This document shows, in pieces, positions 49,201-61,700 of a DNA stretch of 64,000 bases. Location of the stretch: positions 540,403 through 604,402 of the forward strand of contig NW_019091363.1 of assembly GCF_001949145.1 (NCBI RefSeq). The letters are read 5' to 3'. Below the pieces are notes generated by a model. That model searched no databases. It was not told the DNA's origin and saw only the letters and a program-made list of their open reading frames with translations. Both the position numbers and the translations under genes were made by a program. Source of the DNA: Acanthaster planci. Taxonomy: Eukaryota; Echinodermata; Asteroidea; Valvatida; Acanthasteridae. How positions within the stretch are numbered: the stretch's first letter is position 1; each line of letters begins with the position of its first letter.

Positions 49201-51526
49201 TTCGGCACGGGTGCCCAGTTTCAGCACATAGGGATCCTGAAACCAGACAAAAGAGCTGGACCTTATAACAAAAGACCATACTTGGAACAAAAGACCGAGC
49301 TGCTGGGAATCGCTAACATTTTTCCAGTTGTCAATAGCAGAGGAAATCTGTCAATGTTTTGAAAGATTATACCTCTGTTTGTGGCATTCACCGGGGACCC
49401 CAGTGCTCCAGTGATGAGCGATACAATACTGCTGCACACTAATCTGGCCCCTATTGAAAAGATGCCAGCCGCCAGTTTCGGGAACAAAAGAAACTTATGT
49501 AACAGTGCACAATCTGGGCTCTTTTTACCAGGCGGCAGGCCTGGTTGAATACTCGCGCATCAATAGACGTTGTCTGTTAGATTAGAGTAGCCACCAGACA
49601 GTCATTTGTGTGGGTGTAAACATCCAGTAAATGTACTTAGGATTCTTTGAAGAGCTTTGGAAATGGAAAATCTTGAAAATCCCCTGGTTTTACGTCATGC
49701 AACTTCGAAATGAGCCCGGCAGCAAGTGGTTAAGGTTTAATCATTTCAGAACATTGTTCTAACCCGTCCGCTGGATGTTTCATTGATTTTTTTGTCATCA
49801 CCCAATCTTGCCCCTGTTCTTACACTCAACACATGCCTGGCCCCCCGTGCAGATGATCAACCAAGACACCGAGACGCTGCAGCACAAGCAGACCACCATC
49901 CAAGCCAAGATCGCCGAGTATAAACGACGCCACCTGGAGCTGTCGCACCGGGTACTACGCATCCTGGTCAGGCAAGAGACCCAGCGTAAGGCGGGCATGG
50001 CTATCCAAACCGAAGAGGAGCAGCTGAGGACCAGACTAGAAGGGCTGCAGGCAGAGCTCAACGCACCCACGCAGATGAAGGTTTGTAATATTCTCCATTT
50101 TGTTGTGAAACTGCAAAACCACTGTCAGTTTCATAATCCCTAACTTTCCAGGTGAAGTGTAAATTATGTAGAATCTTGTTCATTTGGCTTGGTTATAGTT
50201 GTTAAATAGCACTTGGAGAGAAATTTCCTCTTGGTGTTTTGGTGGATTTATTTATCTTTTATTTTTACCACATCTTTGTATTTTATGTAGTTTTTTCCAA
50301 TTAAAAACTTGTTAAATTTACTTTGAATGTACAGGAATACCATCAAATTTTCAAAACTGTTTCCCATCTGTTCATGTTGTCATGCAGTATCTCTATATCA
50401 CTGAACAATACATTATCAATCCAAGAAACAGAAAATCAATAAGGTGCATTAGACTGATGGAGCTCTTAAGGGACAGCATGCAGGAATAGAGCTAAGCAAA
50501 GGCTTTTGTTTACCGAAGGACAGATTCTGGGAACCAATGAAATAGAAAATGTAAACAAGACACAGGTTTGCCATAATGCCACTTAAATCTCTGTAAGGTT
50601 ACGCTCCATGTATGTTATTGATTTGATTAAATAAATTCATAATGGAAAAGGTTACACTGCCCAAAATGTTGGCAGCACTTCTGGGTCAGGAAGTGTAAAT
50701 GAGTATGATTTGGCATATCCACAGGGGCGGCTGAATGAAATGATGTCACAGATCCGATTGCACAGCCATTTGCCACCAGGTCGGGGGTCCGAGCAGTACG
50801 CATTAGCCACTGAAATGCAGCAAGAAATCCGACAGGTAGTATGCAATGAATTGTTTTAGGGTTCATGTGATGCAAGTTTGTTGTAGCTGTACTGTTCATA
50901 GGTGAATCCATTGGACATCCTTCAGGTTTGATCTTTCTATCTGGAATGACATGGCAGTTTTCCTCATGAATATGTCAACTCTGTTAAAATAGAAACAAAA
51001 AGGGACCAAAATGCCTTTTGGAATGGCAAATCAAACATTGAAAATAAGTGTAATTGACACACAACGGTGCATTTTGAGGGTTGTACAAAATTGCATTACA
51101 TAGAACCTATAATTTCAATATTATATGTAGTCATCTTTACAACACTGCTAATTAGTTTTTGGAAGGTAAACGTCTTGGGGTGTCTGTTTTGAAACTTTTG
51201 GATCTTGGACTACATTTGAGAAAGAACAAGCTTTGCTTCGATGACTTTATAAGAATTCTCTGAATAATGTCTACAGATTTGGGGTGGAGTTTTTGGCAGC
51301 AACACAGTTAATCATAACTCCGTGTGCTGCAGTGGGATAATCAACGGTAACAGGCTAACTGGTTCCAGTTACGATGTTAAATGTAGGAAATTTTCATCTC
51401 CTTGTTTCCCAGCATCTGAAGCACCAACAGGAAGGTTTGAGTCACCTCATAGCGACCATCAAGAGTGACCTCCAAGACTTGAAACTCATCGAACAGGGCC
51501 TGCAAGAGACCACATCCCAGCGATGA
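40236..51526 (+). CDS. NUP54: Nucleoporin p54
   Basis: NUP54 forms the Nup62-Nup58-Nup54 channel complex of the nuclear pore; its FG repeats make the transport barrier. Twelve phase-consistent exons: 40236-40332, 41476-41682, 42565-42681, 43553-43636, 44213-44397, 45292-45479, 47624-47820, 48100-48154, 48804-48897, 49853-50080, 50725-50835, 51413-51526; 558 residues against 507 in human. Exons 1-4 give the N-terminal FG domain (FGTSFGG, TGFGFGS, GFGGFG), ending in a glutamine run (TQQQQQQPQQ). Exon 5 has LLMPTIYGDERDAIIAKWNQ, exon 6 GYSVKPTSKDEDGLVILHF and exon 7 TEVIIYIQERSPTG. Exons 9-12 form the helical coiled-coil region with VPVPMVGFHTLKSRL, AEYKRRHLELSHR, GRLNEMMSQIR and HLKHQQEGLSHLI. 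The start follows AAAC and gives MSRFGTSFGG. Intron 8 contains the assembly gap, and exon 9 begins only nine bases after it. Confidence 0.97.
40333..41475 (+). other. NUP54: NUP54 intron 1
   Basis: The intron holds an inverted repeat (CCATGTCAAGACAT near 40763 and ATGTCTTGACATGG near 40848) and a degenerate G-rich repeat near 41270-41345 (TGGGCGAAGTGG, TGGCAAAGTGG). Other NUP54 introns longer than 300 bp are 41683-42564, 42682-43552, 43637-44212, 44398-45291, 47821-48099 (just under 300), 50081-50724 and 50836-51412; I see no supported features in them. Confidence 0.5.
45851..47304. mobile_element. Putative 1.45-kb non-autonomous DNA transposon in NUP54 intron 6
   Basis: The segment is bounded by an exact 18-bp inverted repeat, AGGCGTGAGGTCAAAATA at 45853-45870 and its complement at 47285-47302, with one more base pair of near-match outside. 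There is no recognisable transposase between the ends. A target duplication is not clear; TA on both sides is possible. The intron is 45480-47623, so the element makes up most of it. Confidence 0.5.
48296..48794. other. Assembly gap of 499 Ns
   Basis: The run of Ns lies in NUP54 intron 8, between exon 8 (ends 48154) and exon 9 (starts 48804). The protein joins without loss across it, so no NUP54 exon need be hidden in the gap. The true gap length is unknown. Confidence 0.98.
49004..49125 (+). mobile_element. 130-bp MITE family C copy in NUP54 intron 9
   Basis: Starts with GAGACTGTCACAAGACCAG and ends with GGCCTTGTGATGGTC, giving roughly inverted ends. The interior has ACAAAGGAATGCTTTTGTTG and GACTTGAATTCAGACTGGAG, shared with the copies at 56880-56998 and, inverted, 31334-31460. 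Confidence 0.65.
49173..49733. mobile_element. About 560-bp MITE family A, copy 3
   Basis: Starts TTAACCATTTCCTGCTGGGG and ends GCCCGGCAGCAAGTGGTTAA, with TTAA at both ends. It is the clearest full-length family A copy and lies in NUP54 intron 9 (48898-49852). The TTAA borders suggest a piggyBac-type transposase acting in trans. Confidence 0.75.
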
Positions 51527-51572
51527 AAACCATCTCCTGGCCTGACAGGCAAGTCAGTGGATGTGAATATGC

Positions 51573-51578
51573 ATTAAA
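51573..51578 (+). terminator. NUP54: Candidate poly(A) signal of NUP54
   Basis: ATTAAA lies 47 bp after the NUP54 stop. It is the second commonest animal poly(A) signal. A canonical AATAAA also occurs near 52934, which would give a longer 3' UTR. Confidence 0.35.
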
Positions 51579-51935
51579 GTGGGTCGGTACAAAGTTGAAG
51601 ATATTGACGAGGGGGCTATTCCAGAAATACCATGCCATCGTGAATTCACCCCTTGGACAAGGCAGACCCAATATAACCCAATTATGGTTATTGTGGTAGT
51701 TGTTACACTGCTTTCTTCGGAAGCACCGTTGGATGATAGCAAAGGTACCAGGCTCATATGTTGTTTCTGGTGTGACTTCTCAGGAGTTTTCAGGACTTCC
51801 AACTCAAATCATCCAGATTTTTAGAGGATAAATTAATCAGGTGTTGATACTTTTTTTGCACTATGTTAAAAAAAGTGAGATGCAAGATTCACCGAATGGT
51901 AGCCATTCAGGAGAGAGCCCATGCCTTGTTAACTA

Positions 51936-51994
51936 TTAACCCTAACAGTCCTCAATCCTTCACCTGTTGGAGGACTGAGGACTGTTAGGGTTAA
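51936..51994. mobile_element. 59-bp TTAA-bounded hairpin element, copy 3
   Basis: Runs from TTAACCCTAACAGTCCTCAA to GGACTGTTAGGGTTAA. The two arms pair for about 23 bases around the loop TTCACCTGTT. It is the same length as copy 1 and lies downstream of NUP54. Confidence 0.7.
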
Positions 51995-54900
51995 AAGCCA
52001 TGAAAAGTCACAGCATTTCATTGTCACACCACTTCTAGTGCATGTGTTGTGGATTGGTATTCATTCCTGAATCTCACCCCTGAAGTATCAAATTAAACGT
52101 TATTCACAAGTACCGCGGACAGTCTCCCTATTAACAACGTTTGATAATACCCGCTGAGAAGTGATAATGCTGCTGTGTCAATCACATGCTGGATACAAGA
52201 CAGTTTGATTCTCATTGGTCAAGAGTCTCCGTGCACGCGGCTCGTCACTTGCACCCCAGTTGGACAATTTGCACAAAGAATATTCCATAAAATAGACGGG
52301 GTGTTCGGGAAAATGAAAGTAAACTTCTAGAACAGTCATTGGAAATCCTTCCCATATTGACTTCTTTTGACTCGGTCTAAAAAAGGTGTTTATGAAAGGG
52401 AAATAATATGTGCTAGGCCAATCTTAAACATTAGTTTAAGACTGGTCAAGCACATATTTATTGCCTTATTTAATTTTGTGTATGACAAAATCTGTATCAC
52501 GCAAGGATGATGGCGAATGAGCATCAGATGATGCAACAGCTCAAGAGAAAGTGTAGCGAATTTCTTCGACTCATCCCAAAGCCTTTTTCCTCTTCCTCAA
52601 ATGTGAGCAATACGTGAGAGGACACCCATTTCACATGCCCATGTGAAATATTTTACTGCCCTTAATGTCTGCATCATACATACGCACACTTTGATTACAA
52701 TTAGCCTTTGGCTAATAGGGCAACTGTGGGCAAAGTCCGGTTTCAACGGCGTACGTTCTGGTAGATTTCTTCCTGTCGTGCCGTGTGATGTCTGTACCAC
52801 CATTTCTGCAATTGAAATTTGCAACTTTTCAGCTACATACCATGAAATGAACAAAGACTGAGGTTAAAACTAGCAAACATAACGGAATGACCCTACAATC
52901 ACAGAGATATATTTCAATGCTTCCAAATGATAAAATAAAAGTCTTCTCGTAAACAAACGTTTGCTTTCATTTTGTTTTATTTTACATCATTATAAAAATA
53001 AATAAATAAATGTACAATACATTGTAAATCATTTTTGTATCGTAGAATAAATGCTCTTGATGCCTGTTCTGGTAACCAGCAATACATATCTATTCTGCCA
53101 TGCTGCTATGCCATTTTCAGCACACCTCTTATGCAGTAAAAAGCCCATTCAAAAAACAGGACATTTTATGACCTAACTCGAGTGCAGTGTAAGGTTTTGC
53201 CATGGAATGTAGTATGTACTGTGCACGTCAATGTAGCACTTGTTGCATGCGTGAGTGGGTAAATGCGCTTAATCATGAAACAAAGATCATTTCTCCTTTC
53301 TATCTTACGCAAATACACACTTGTAATATGAAAGAGCGCAGCAAACATTGATATACATGTAAACTCTATGCCTGAACATCAGCCTTTTCAATTTCACAAA
53401 TGTAAAAAGGACAGGACCATATCCATGAAAAAAATTATAAGAATTGGTACGTTTGTCGAAAAAAAAGACGAAACTAATGCTTTGAAACAAATTTTCATTA
53501 ATGTGGCAAAGAATCAGAGTAGAGCCATGTGAAATCTCTTTCATTAATGACAGTAATCTCGCTCATGAATCTTCCACCTGGTGCTACCCCAAATTTCTAC
53601 ATCCACCATGCAAACCTGACAAATATTGAGTTCTAACATTCATTCAAGTAGTGAATACTTGCAATAGCGGGTTTTTTTTGGGGGGGGGACAGTGCCTTAC
53701 ATTGACAAAAGCGTAATGTCATAAATTTACCCAGTGAATGGTGAACATAAACACCAAGCAGTTTCAATAAGTTGTCAGTGGGCTGATCTGTATGAACTAA
53801 GATCTGAAGTAACTCCTCAGCATTGAGGGAGTGACACATTACTGCAACCTATGTGCATGCTCGGCGTACACAATAACCTGTGCACATAAATGGCAATGAA
53901 AGCAGTGAACTGGCCAGGTAGTAGTTTGAATACAGCCCTGTATCTCTGATCTCAATGTGGCATCTCATGCCACACCCAAATCACTGAGATAGACTAGTAG
54001 CAACACCAACAAAACAACAAAACAAAAAAACCTAAACTCCCAAACAAACAAAAAAACCTAAGGAATACCTTCGAAGTACTGAAAATGTTTTCAAGATCAT
54101 TTGCACTGAAGAATATAATGCAATAATGAAATAATATGCATTTTATATGAAACAAATCTGCAACATAGCAAAGGATCACAACCTTTTGAAAACTGGAATA
54201 AAATGTGAATAAAAATAGAATATGAATAATGAAATTTGGAATGAGTGAAATATGATTAAAGAAAGTAAGCTGCAAGCAGTACAATCTAAACATTGTTACA
54301 GTTTATAAACATATGTTCCAAATTATAAATGCATCCAATCAAATGAAATAAATACGACATCCGACATTATGGCAGAATTATAAAGGAGTGAGGTAAAACT
54401 GAAGAAAAAGCCCACAGAATACATTTCTGAAATGTAAAATCATGTGAAAAACAATACAGGTACACTTCTGACAATGCTGACAAAACTGCATCAAAGATTG
54501 GAAGTAAACTTGAATGACTTTGGGAAAGTTCTACAGCTAACACTGCAAACTTGAATTTGAATCTTGGAAGTACTCATTTAAATAGTTTTTGGTTATTTCA
54601 AGCAAAACCATAGAGTTCAGGTGCAATTTTGCTGTTAGATTTTATCAGTAGTCAAGGTATACGTAGCTGCTATGTACACTGTAGGACACACATACCAGGG
54701 TCAGTTTTGGGTTTTAAATTGGAAATATTAAACATTTCAGTAACAGTGGTTTCTAGTACGATTTAGTAAACTTACTGAATTTCTTGTCAGTGACAAATAT
54801 TAAAAGGTTTCCAGCAGTCTAACATTCAAACCACATACTTTGACAAGGAATACAGAAATTCTTTTTAGATCTTTTCCCTATAAACCTTTAGTTCATTCTT

Positions 54901-55796
54901 TCTTTTTGGCTCACACGACTCTGAAGTTTCCCATGACGCTTTAAGTAAAAAAAATCGCTGTGTACATTTTATTCGATGGTCACCTTGCATAGCAACAATT
55001 TGGTTCCCCACTCGTGTGTGAACACTTTGGGAGATATAAGGAAGATTGGCAGGGGAAGAAGAATCTGACATCAGGTGGAAGTTGTGAGTCTATAAACTGA
55101 AGGTTTAACTTGCATTTAACAAACCTTTCTGTGGCATAGTTATTTGAATTCTGCAATAACACCAGCTAAAGTTTGCGCAATGAAACAGTAGCGATATTGG
55201 TAAATGGAAGAAAAAGAAATCTTTGGAAAATAAAGCACAAATTTCAGTTGGTGCTCAGATGTATTGTGTGCAACATGTCAAGCCATAACAGACTACAAAG
55301 CGATTTTTTGTACAAGAACAAAGGACTGGTTCCGGTAGGTCCACCTAACTTGACAGCACCAGCAGTGTTGCTGGAATAAGTTTTCACAAAGGTGGCCATA
55401 TTGGATCTGATGAAACCAGAATGTGTCAGTTACTCTTGCAGTGATGTGCAAATGTGGATGAGTGGCCAAGATGTCAAGTTGTACGTTGTCATGGCTAGTC
55501 ACTAACCTATTACCTCGCAGTGTGACAAATGACAATGTGTCATTAGTGGGATCAGACAGTGTGGAGGAACTATTTAAGAACGATGTGGTGAAGAAATGTA
55601 CAGTTGACACATATGTATCACTGCAAATACTCAATCACAGGTCAAAGTTAGATTTGCATATCAGTCCATTCAGCCTCATTATCATTCAAGCATTTACCCA
55701 CGCATGCCGACCAGCATGCCAAACTGGTAGCAGTGAAGACCAGGTCTTTGTCTCATGTCAGAGACTCAGAGGAAGAGGGTGGAGAAGAAACCTCGG
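51995..55796. other. Intergenic DNA between NUP54 and INTU
   Basis: The two genes converge here. I found no splice-consistent exon chain and no open frame with protein similarity. The DNA is AT-rich. A candidate minus-strand AATAAA lies at 54968-54973 and could end the INTU transcript. Confidence 0.5.
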
Positions 55797-58700
55797 TCAA
55801 AGCCCCGCCCCATAGGAGAGTTTGAAGGCAAGTTCAATCACATTCTGAGTTGCGCTTTCATGGTAGCAGACGTAGCATTCCCTAGGGTGAGGCTCCTCAA
55901 ACAGTCGCCTTAAAAGTTGAGGGGCAAAAAGGGACAAAGATCTCCGGTTTCACTAGTGCTCACTTTTCAGCCATTTAGAATTCATGACCTATGGCCTTCT
56001 TAAGTATAATTTGAATATATGATACACTGGCTCATTAGCAATACACTCGTGCATTATATGTGTATACTTGCAATATTTGACTTTCTACTTATACTTGTAC
56101 TTATACAAGAAAAAATGGACATTGTCTCCCGCAACTTCTGGGACAAGACTCACATAAGAAAAGCTTCAAGTATTACTGAGAGTCATTATTTTTCTGTCAA
56201 GCACCAATTTTTTTGACCATGCAGCGGTAAGTGGACAAGGGCTGTGTTCATTTTATCTGGATCACGATACATTAATGAACGACACCATTTTGTGTCCAAA
56301 AAGGTAGGCTGTTAGGCACAGGATAACAGCATAAACATGCACAAGGACGTAGGAACCAAAATGGCTCCCAATCTGAGGTTGTCACAAATCTTTGCATGTG
56401 TCTAGTTCAAAGCTGATAGTTCAAACTCACCCTACAACCCAGTAGTTGATGCTGGGTGGCGTCTTCTTCTGCTCCTGCCAGTTCTCTGGCTGGCATTTAA
56501 ACATGACGCCGTACTCCCTGACGTAACCCATGCAGTGGTCGCTCTGTATGGGTCTAGTAGACTCCTCAGGTCTGGCCTTGAGAGAGGAGACAGACACAAC
56601 AATGTCATTTGCTCATGCAGGAAATGAACCAGTGGAGGCAGTACAGTATAGCAAAGTTTATCTTAGCCAAAATGAGTCAGCAATCTTACTACTGTGCGAT
56701 CAACTGGTAAGTCAACAAAAGGACTAAAAGTTGAAGCTGCATAATATTTCATATGTGGGACGTACCCCCCAAAAAAACCTAAATAAAAGAAAAAAAAAAG
56801 GAAATTAGCTGATGTGGAGAAAGTTCTGGTTGAAACTCTCATAACAGCTGACACGACCACTTGACAAGCACTAAGACTATTCACAAGATAAGTCACAAAT
56901 AACAGGGTGACAAGTGACAAAGGAATGCTTTGTTGAAATTCACTTGAATAGCTTGCGACTTAAAAATTCAGACTGGGGGTCTTGTGACAATCTTGTAGGG
57001 CTATGACCACGGCATTGATCCCAAGGACAAGCTTCATGCCTGGTGTAAGTCTTGTGACTGCTTATCACCCAAACCTCATGCCATGGAGCTGTGAGGCAGG
57101 TTACTGCTACTGTAGTTTACATGCTAAGCAACAATTAGCAGAATGCTGGTCAATATCGATAAATATTTCATGGCACTGTTCCTGGCAACTGTTTTTTTGT
57201 CCAAGTTTTTTTTGGAATTTAGCATAAATTCATGCTTGGGAGCTCTTTAACATGGCTCCAAATTTTCATTCAATTTCTTGAACAATTTCGAGAGTTTGGC
57301 CTGTGATCTCATCCCAGGGGAAACTAAAAACTCACCTTTAGTCTTGTGCTTCGGCAGAGAAGTTTCCGGATGGTCAAACAGCACCTGTTGAAATTTTGCA
57401 CCAGCTGAGCATGGGTATTGCCCCCAATGAGTGATAGGTCACCATGGGTTGGGCAGGTGATGATCCCACTGGCTGCGTCCAAGTGAATGTAGTGGAAGAG
57501 GGTGTTGTCACAGCCAGCTGTCAGTCTGGGGGATGCAAGACAAAGACAGATGTAACATGCTGATTTTGTCGCAATCCACACATGATATTTCTGTTCACTT
57601 TTGTATCAATCCACACAAAGTTAAGTTGTTCTTCAAGAGAGTTTGGCCAGTGTGTCTATTTGATTGGTAGGTTTTTAATTCATGAGGTACGGTCATTATG
57701 CAACAGGATCAGTGTGTTCATATCTTGCCTTTTACATCTTTCTCTGTGATGGATTCTTGCCCAGCTGATTTTACTCTACAAGGATTCAAAATAACATCAG
57801 TGTACATGACACTTCAAGAAAATCAGATTAAAAAAAGTTGCATGTGAAAATGTCCAGTCTGAAGCACAATTACAGCAGCAACACTGTCAGTAGTTGTTGA
57901 ACAAACACTTTGAGCAAAATCCACACCTGTCTCCACACTAGTTTGTTACAGAGCCAGGCATTTCAAGAGCTTGTTTTTTTTACTTTGTTTTGATTGAAAG
58001 AATAATCAGCACACAAAGTTTGAAATATGGCTCACTCCTGTCCTTTGGAAGTAAGTCTCGAACAATACACGGAGCCCGGATTGCTCATTTTCGGCCCTCC
58101 TGGGCAATGCTGTGCTTACTTTGTTGCTGTGAAGTAGTCATTGCATTCTAGTTCCTGGTTCTGGTGCATCATGCCCATGTTGTACGGGTCCGGAATCAGA
58201 CGTTTCTTCCTTGCGACCTGAATAAAAGTAATAAAAAACGAGTTCAGACTAACTTGACCAGAGGCTATAACTGAGGAGGCACCAACTCATTCATGTATTC
58301 ATGAACTGAATTTTTTAAACATGCGTGTACTTTGTAAAGTTCGGCACTGCTGACTGATCCTCCTGAAACATCTGAGCCTTTCCTCTCGCCGTTCCGGCGC
58401 CGGGGAATGGGCGAGCTCTGTGTGCTGTTCCCCCTAGAGTTGTAAGGGCTGGCCGTGTCGCTCTCATTGTCTGAGTCCAGCCGGGAGGTGGTATGGCGCC
58501 TTGGCACGGGGCTAGGAGTGGATAGCTGCATGGAACCCGGGGAGCTGGACCGGCGACGGGAGGAACTGTCTGCCTGCAAAAGTTTCCTCCCTGAAAAAAT
58601 TCAAAATAAGACAGTTTTGTTATTTGTAATCAAAGGTTACTAGGAGCTCTGTAGATCTGCCATATTTCATGAATGAACTTGATTTTGGGCTGGAAAAAAG

Positions 58701-61700
58701 TAAGTCGTTGAGCCCACGTGATCACAGACTGCATTTTTTGTTGGATAAGGTGGATGGGCCAAGTATAGCTACCAAAGTACATGTACATTGTAATGGCAAC
58801 GCTCGAGGTACAAACTCATGTGGCATGATTGGTGAAAAATGCTCTGATTTTGTGTTGTATTGTACATGTACACGTATGTGTGGTGTGAGTAGTGATGCTT
58901 GAAACATCTTGGTATTACTTTTTTCGTGTTTCGTGGCCATTACATGGCTGGAGATCAATGACTGTGCAATACATATTATCTTCTTCGCATAGACCTAAGT
59001 CAGATTGTCGCCTAAGTGGGATAAAATCGGTTAGTCCCATTGGGTCCAACTTATCCCAAGGTTATGTAATTTGAAAGGGTTGGCATTTTTTAACCATATT
59101 AACAAACAATAAAAAAGGAATGTTATTAAAAAAAGCTTCTTCTGAGGAATATAACTACAAAATCTTCAAACTCAAGACGACAAAATTTTTGAAACCAAAT
59201 GTTCTTTTGCTGAACATCTCATAATGAAAACATCCTTTAACAGATCATTAACAGATCTTATAAAGCAGCTCACTCATTAACTAAATCATGTAATGTGTGC
59301 TCCAGAAATCCTTCATAAAAACCTTTGACTGCAACCAACCCTAAATCCTACTTTTTCACAGATTTTGTAATTTTTTATCCCCCCCCCCTCATTTTTTCCT
59401 CCCAAGACAGTAGACTGTCACCAACTGCACCTCTCGCTGGTGACTGGCTGTGCAGCTTAGACAGCATCGGTGAGCTCTGTATAGGGAGGGGCGGGGTACC
59501 AGACTCGGCAGCAGTCTTGCGGCTTGGAAAGAACCAGTCTGCACAGGAGAGGGCTGGGATGGGTGGGGCTGACAATCTGGGGGGGGGCAAAAAGTGAAGG
59601 AAGGCTTGAGAATTGCAAGAGAAGGTATTAATAAGAAGAATTTGCTATCAGCAGGACTTTTGTCTTTAACCTATGCATTTGAGAAATATGTAGGTGATGC
59701 CAGACTTTCATGGTTCGCATGTTTCCATGTACTGACAAATAATGTTTTCATCTTTCGCATCCTGTCTGATCCACAACCTGAATAAGTTTTCTCCACTTTT
59801 CATTTTAATTTCAGAGGTGAAACTCACACATTCCAGAATTTCTTAACTCACCTTTCTTCACATGCAACTGGTATGTTGAGAGACTCTAAATGTAGGAGGG
59901 TTGCTCTAGCCTGGTCAACGTAGAAAGGGTCTGGGGCCGGAATACCCTCACACCTTGTGGAGACAAATAATTAAAATGCAGCTATTAAACGTGTCTTTGG
60001 ATGAAAACAACGTGTTCAATAAAATAAGAACAAAACTTGACAAAAAATCTGGAGTTCATTACCGAGACGCGCAGCCCCCCGCTTCCATTAGCAGGCACAG
60101 TAGGCTGTGGCCCTGTGAAGAGAACGCATAAAGATTGAAATCAAGACATGGAATCGTGTATCATGATACCCAGATGAATAGCGACAGATATAAGCACACA
60201 AGTCCATGGAGTCGTGGCTTCAGCCACTATCGTAGCATTGTGTGTGATATTGAACATCATGAATTTGGACACAGGTTCACTATTGCCCTTGGAATTAAGC
60301 ATTAGACACAAGTTGAAAGCATCTCTAGATACCAACAACTACTAACTGCGCGCTAAGATTTCCAAGTTCACAAATACGCAACCATTCACTGTGTAAAAAA
60401 CTGCACAGTGTTTCACCTTACTGGTGAACGCACTGAAAAAGAACACTGCACCTGTCTTTTGGCAATAGGGATAGCATCCTTTTTTGTCTCTTTTACTGTA
60501 GAGTAAGTCATCCTCGTTTGTATACATGTGTATTAACGGACACATCCAAGCTGATTGGGTTGGGTTTTCAGTCCCTGCTGGCCTGATTTTCAAACTTGTA
60601 AAGATTGGAGACAAACTTGACTTTACAATCTCTGCAAATGCAATCAAATGTGACCCAGCCCGCCAAAAGAGTAGCAAGCTGCAGAAGCCACTACCAGAGA
60701 CATAGAGGCATTGAAAAGAATCCTATACAAATCGGAACTCCCGACATCTTTTAACCACATAATGTCCATTTTTCACATTAGGATATCATATCAGTATATC
60801 GAAACAAAAACCACAATTTTTTTCATTTCTAATGCCAATGGTCACATATGTCAAAAATGGACGCCAATTCTCAGAACCCAGTGACTGGATTTACCTGGCC
60901 AATAATCAAAAGGAACCACCTTCCCTGGGGCTCCGTGTACCCTTGCACGGTGGGCTCTGACCCCTCGCCTCGTCGAGTCGGGTATACCTCCCTCCAGATG
61001 ACCAGCTGACCCACAGGCTGCTGGGAGCTCAACACCATCAAGCTATAATTGCGACAGTAGATAGTTACGTCGCACAGGTCACCCAAGGGCAAGTGGCTGG
61101 CAGTCACATATCCCTGAGGAAGAAATGTACAATCTATTAATTTTGAAACTATGTTCAGTCCAGTGTTGTTTTATGATTGTCAATCATGGTACTATATTCA
61201 ACGATTAATCATATTAAATTAATCAACTTTATCTGCGATGAAATTGAGTGAAACATTAGGTTAAGGACATTTATACACAGCATGAGGCAAAAGCTTTTCT
61301 TAATATCCTTTGACAGACAAAAACAAATCATTAAACTGAGTCAATAGCGAGCAAAAATGTTCAACTAGGTACCAAGGCCAGAACACCACAGAATAAGTCA
61401 GATCCAGTTTTATGAGACCACACTATCCCAATTTTTTTTCTCAGAGGGCATAATTATAGTAGGCTTTTATAATCATGATCAGAATATTACTGTCATAAAG
61501 TCATACTGGTGATGTTTTCTTGTAATGGTCAGCAGGTCCCCCCCCCACCAAAAAAAGCAATTCGTAGACACTCTACAGATTAATCATTACATGGGATGAA
61601 AATGAGTATGTATTCATGTAGACAGTGGCCAAAATTTCATATACTACGAGTTAAATTGCACTGAAAGAGCACAAACTATTGAATGTCAGGTCTTTCTCAC

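Noticed and set aside
59375-59590. INTU exon reading on into [13 protein letters not shown]
   Set aside because: The frame continues into a G-run intron; the donor at 59422/59421 gives the only phase-compatible join to the next Ser/Arg-rich exon.
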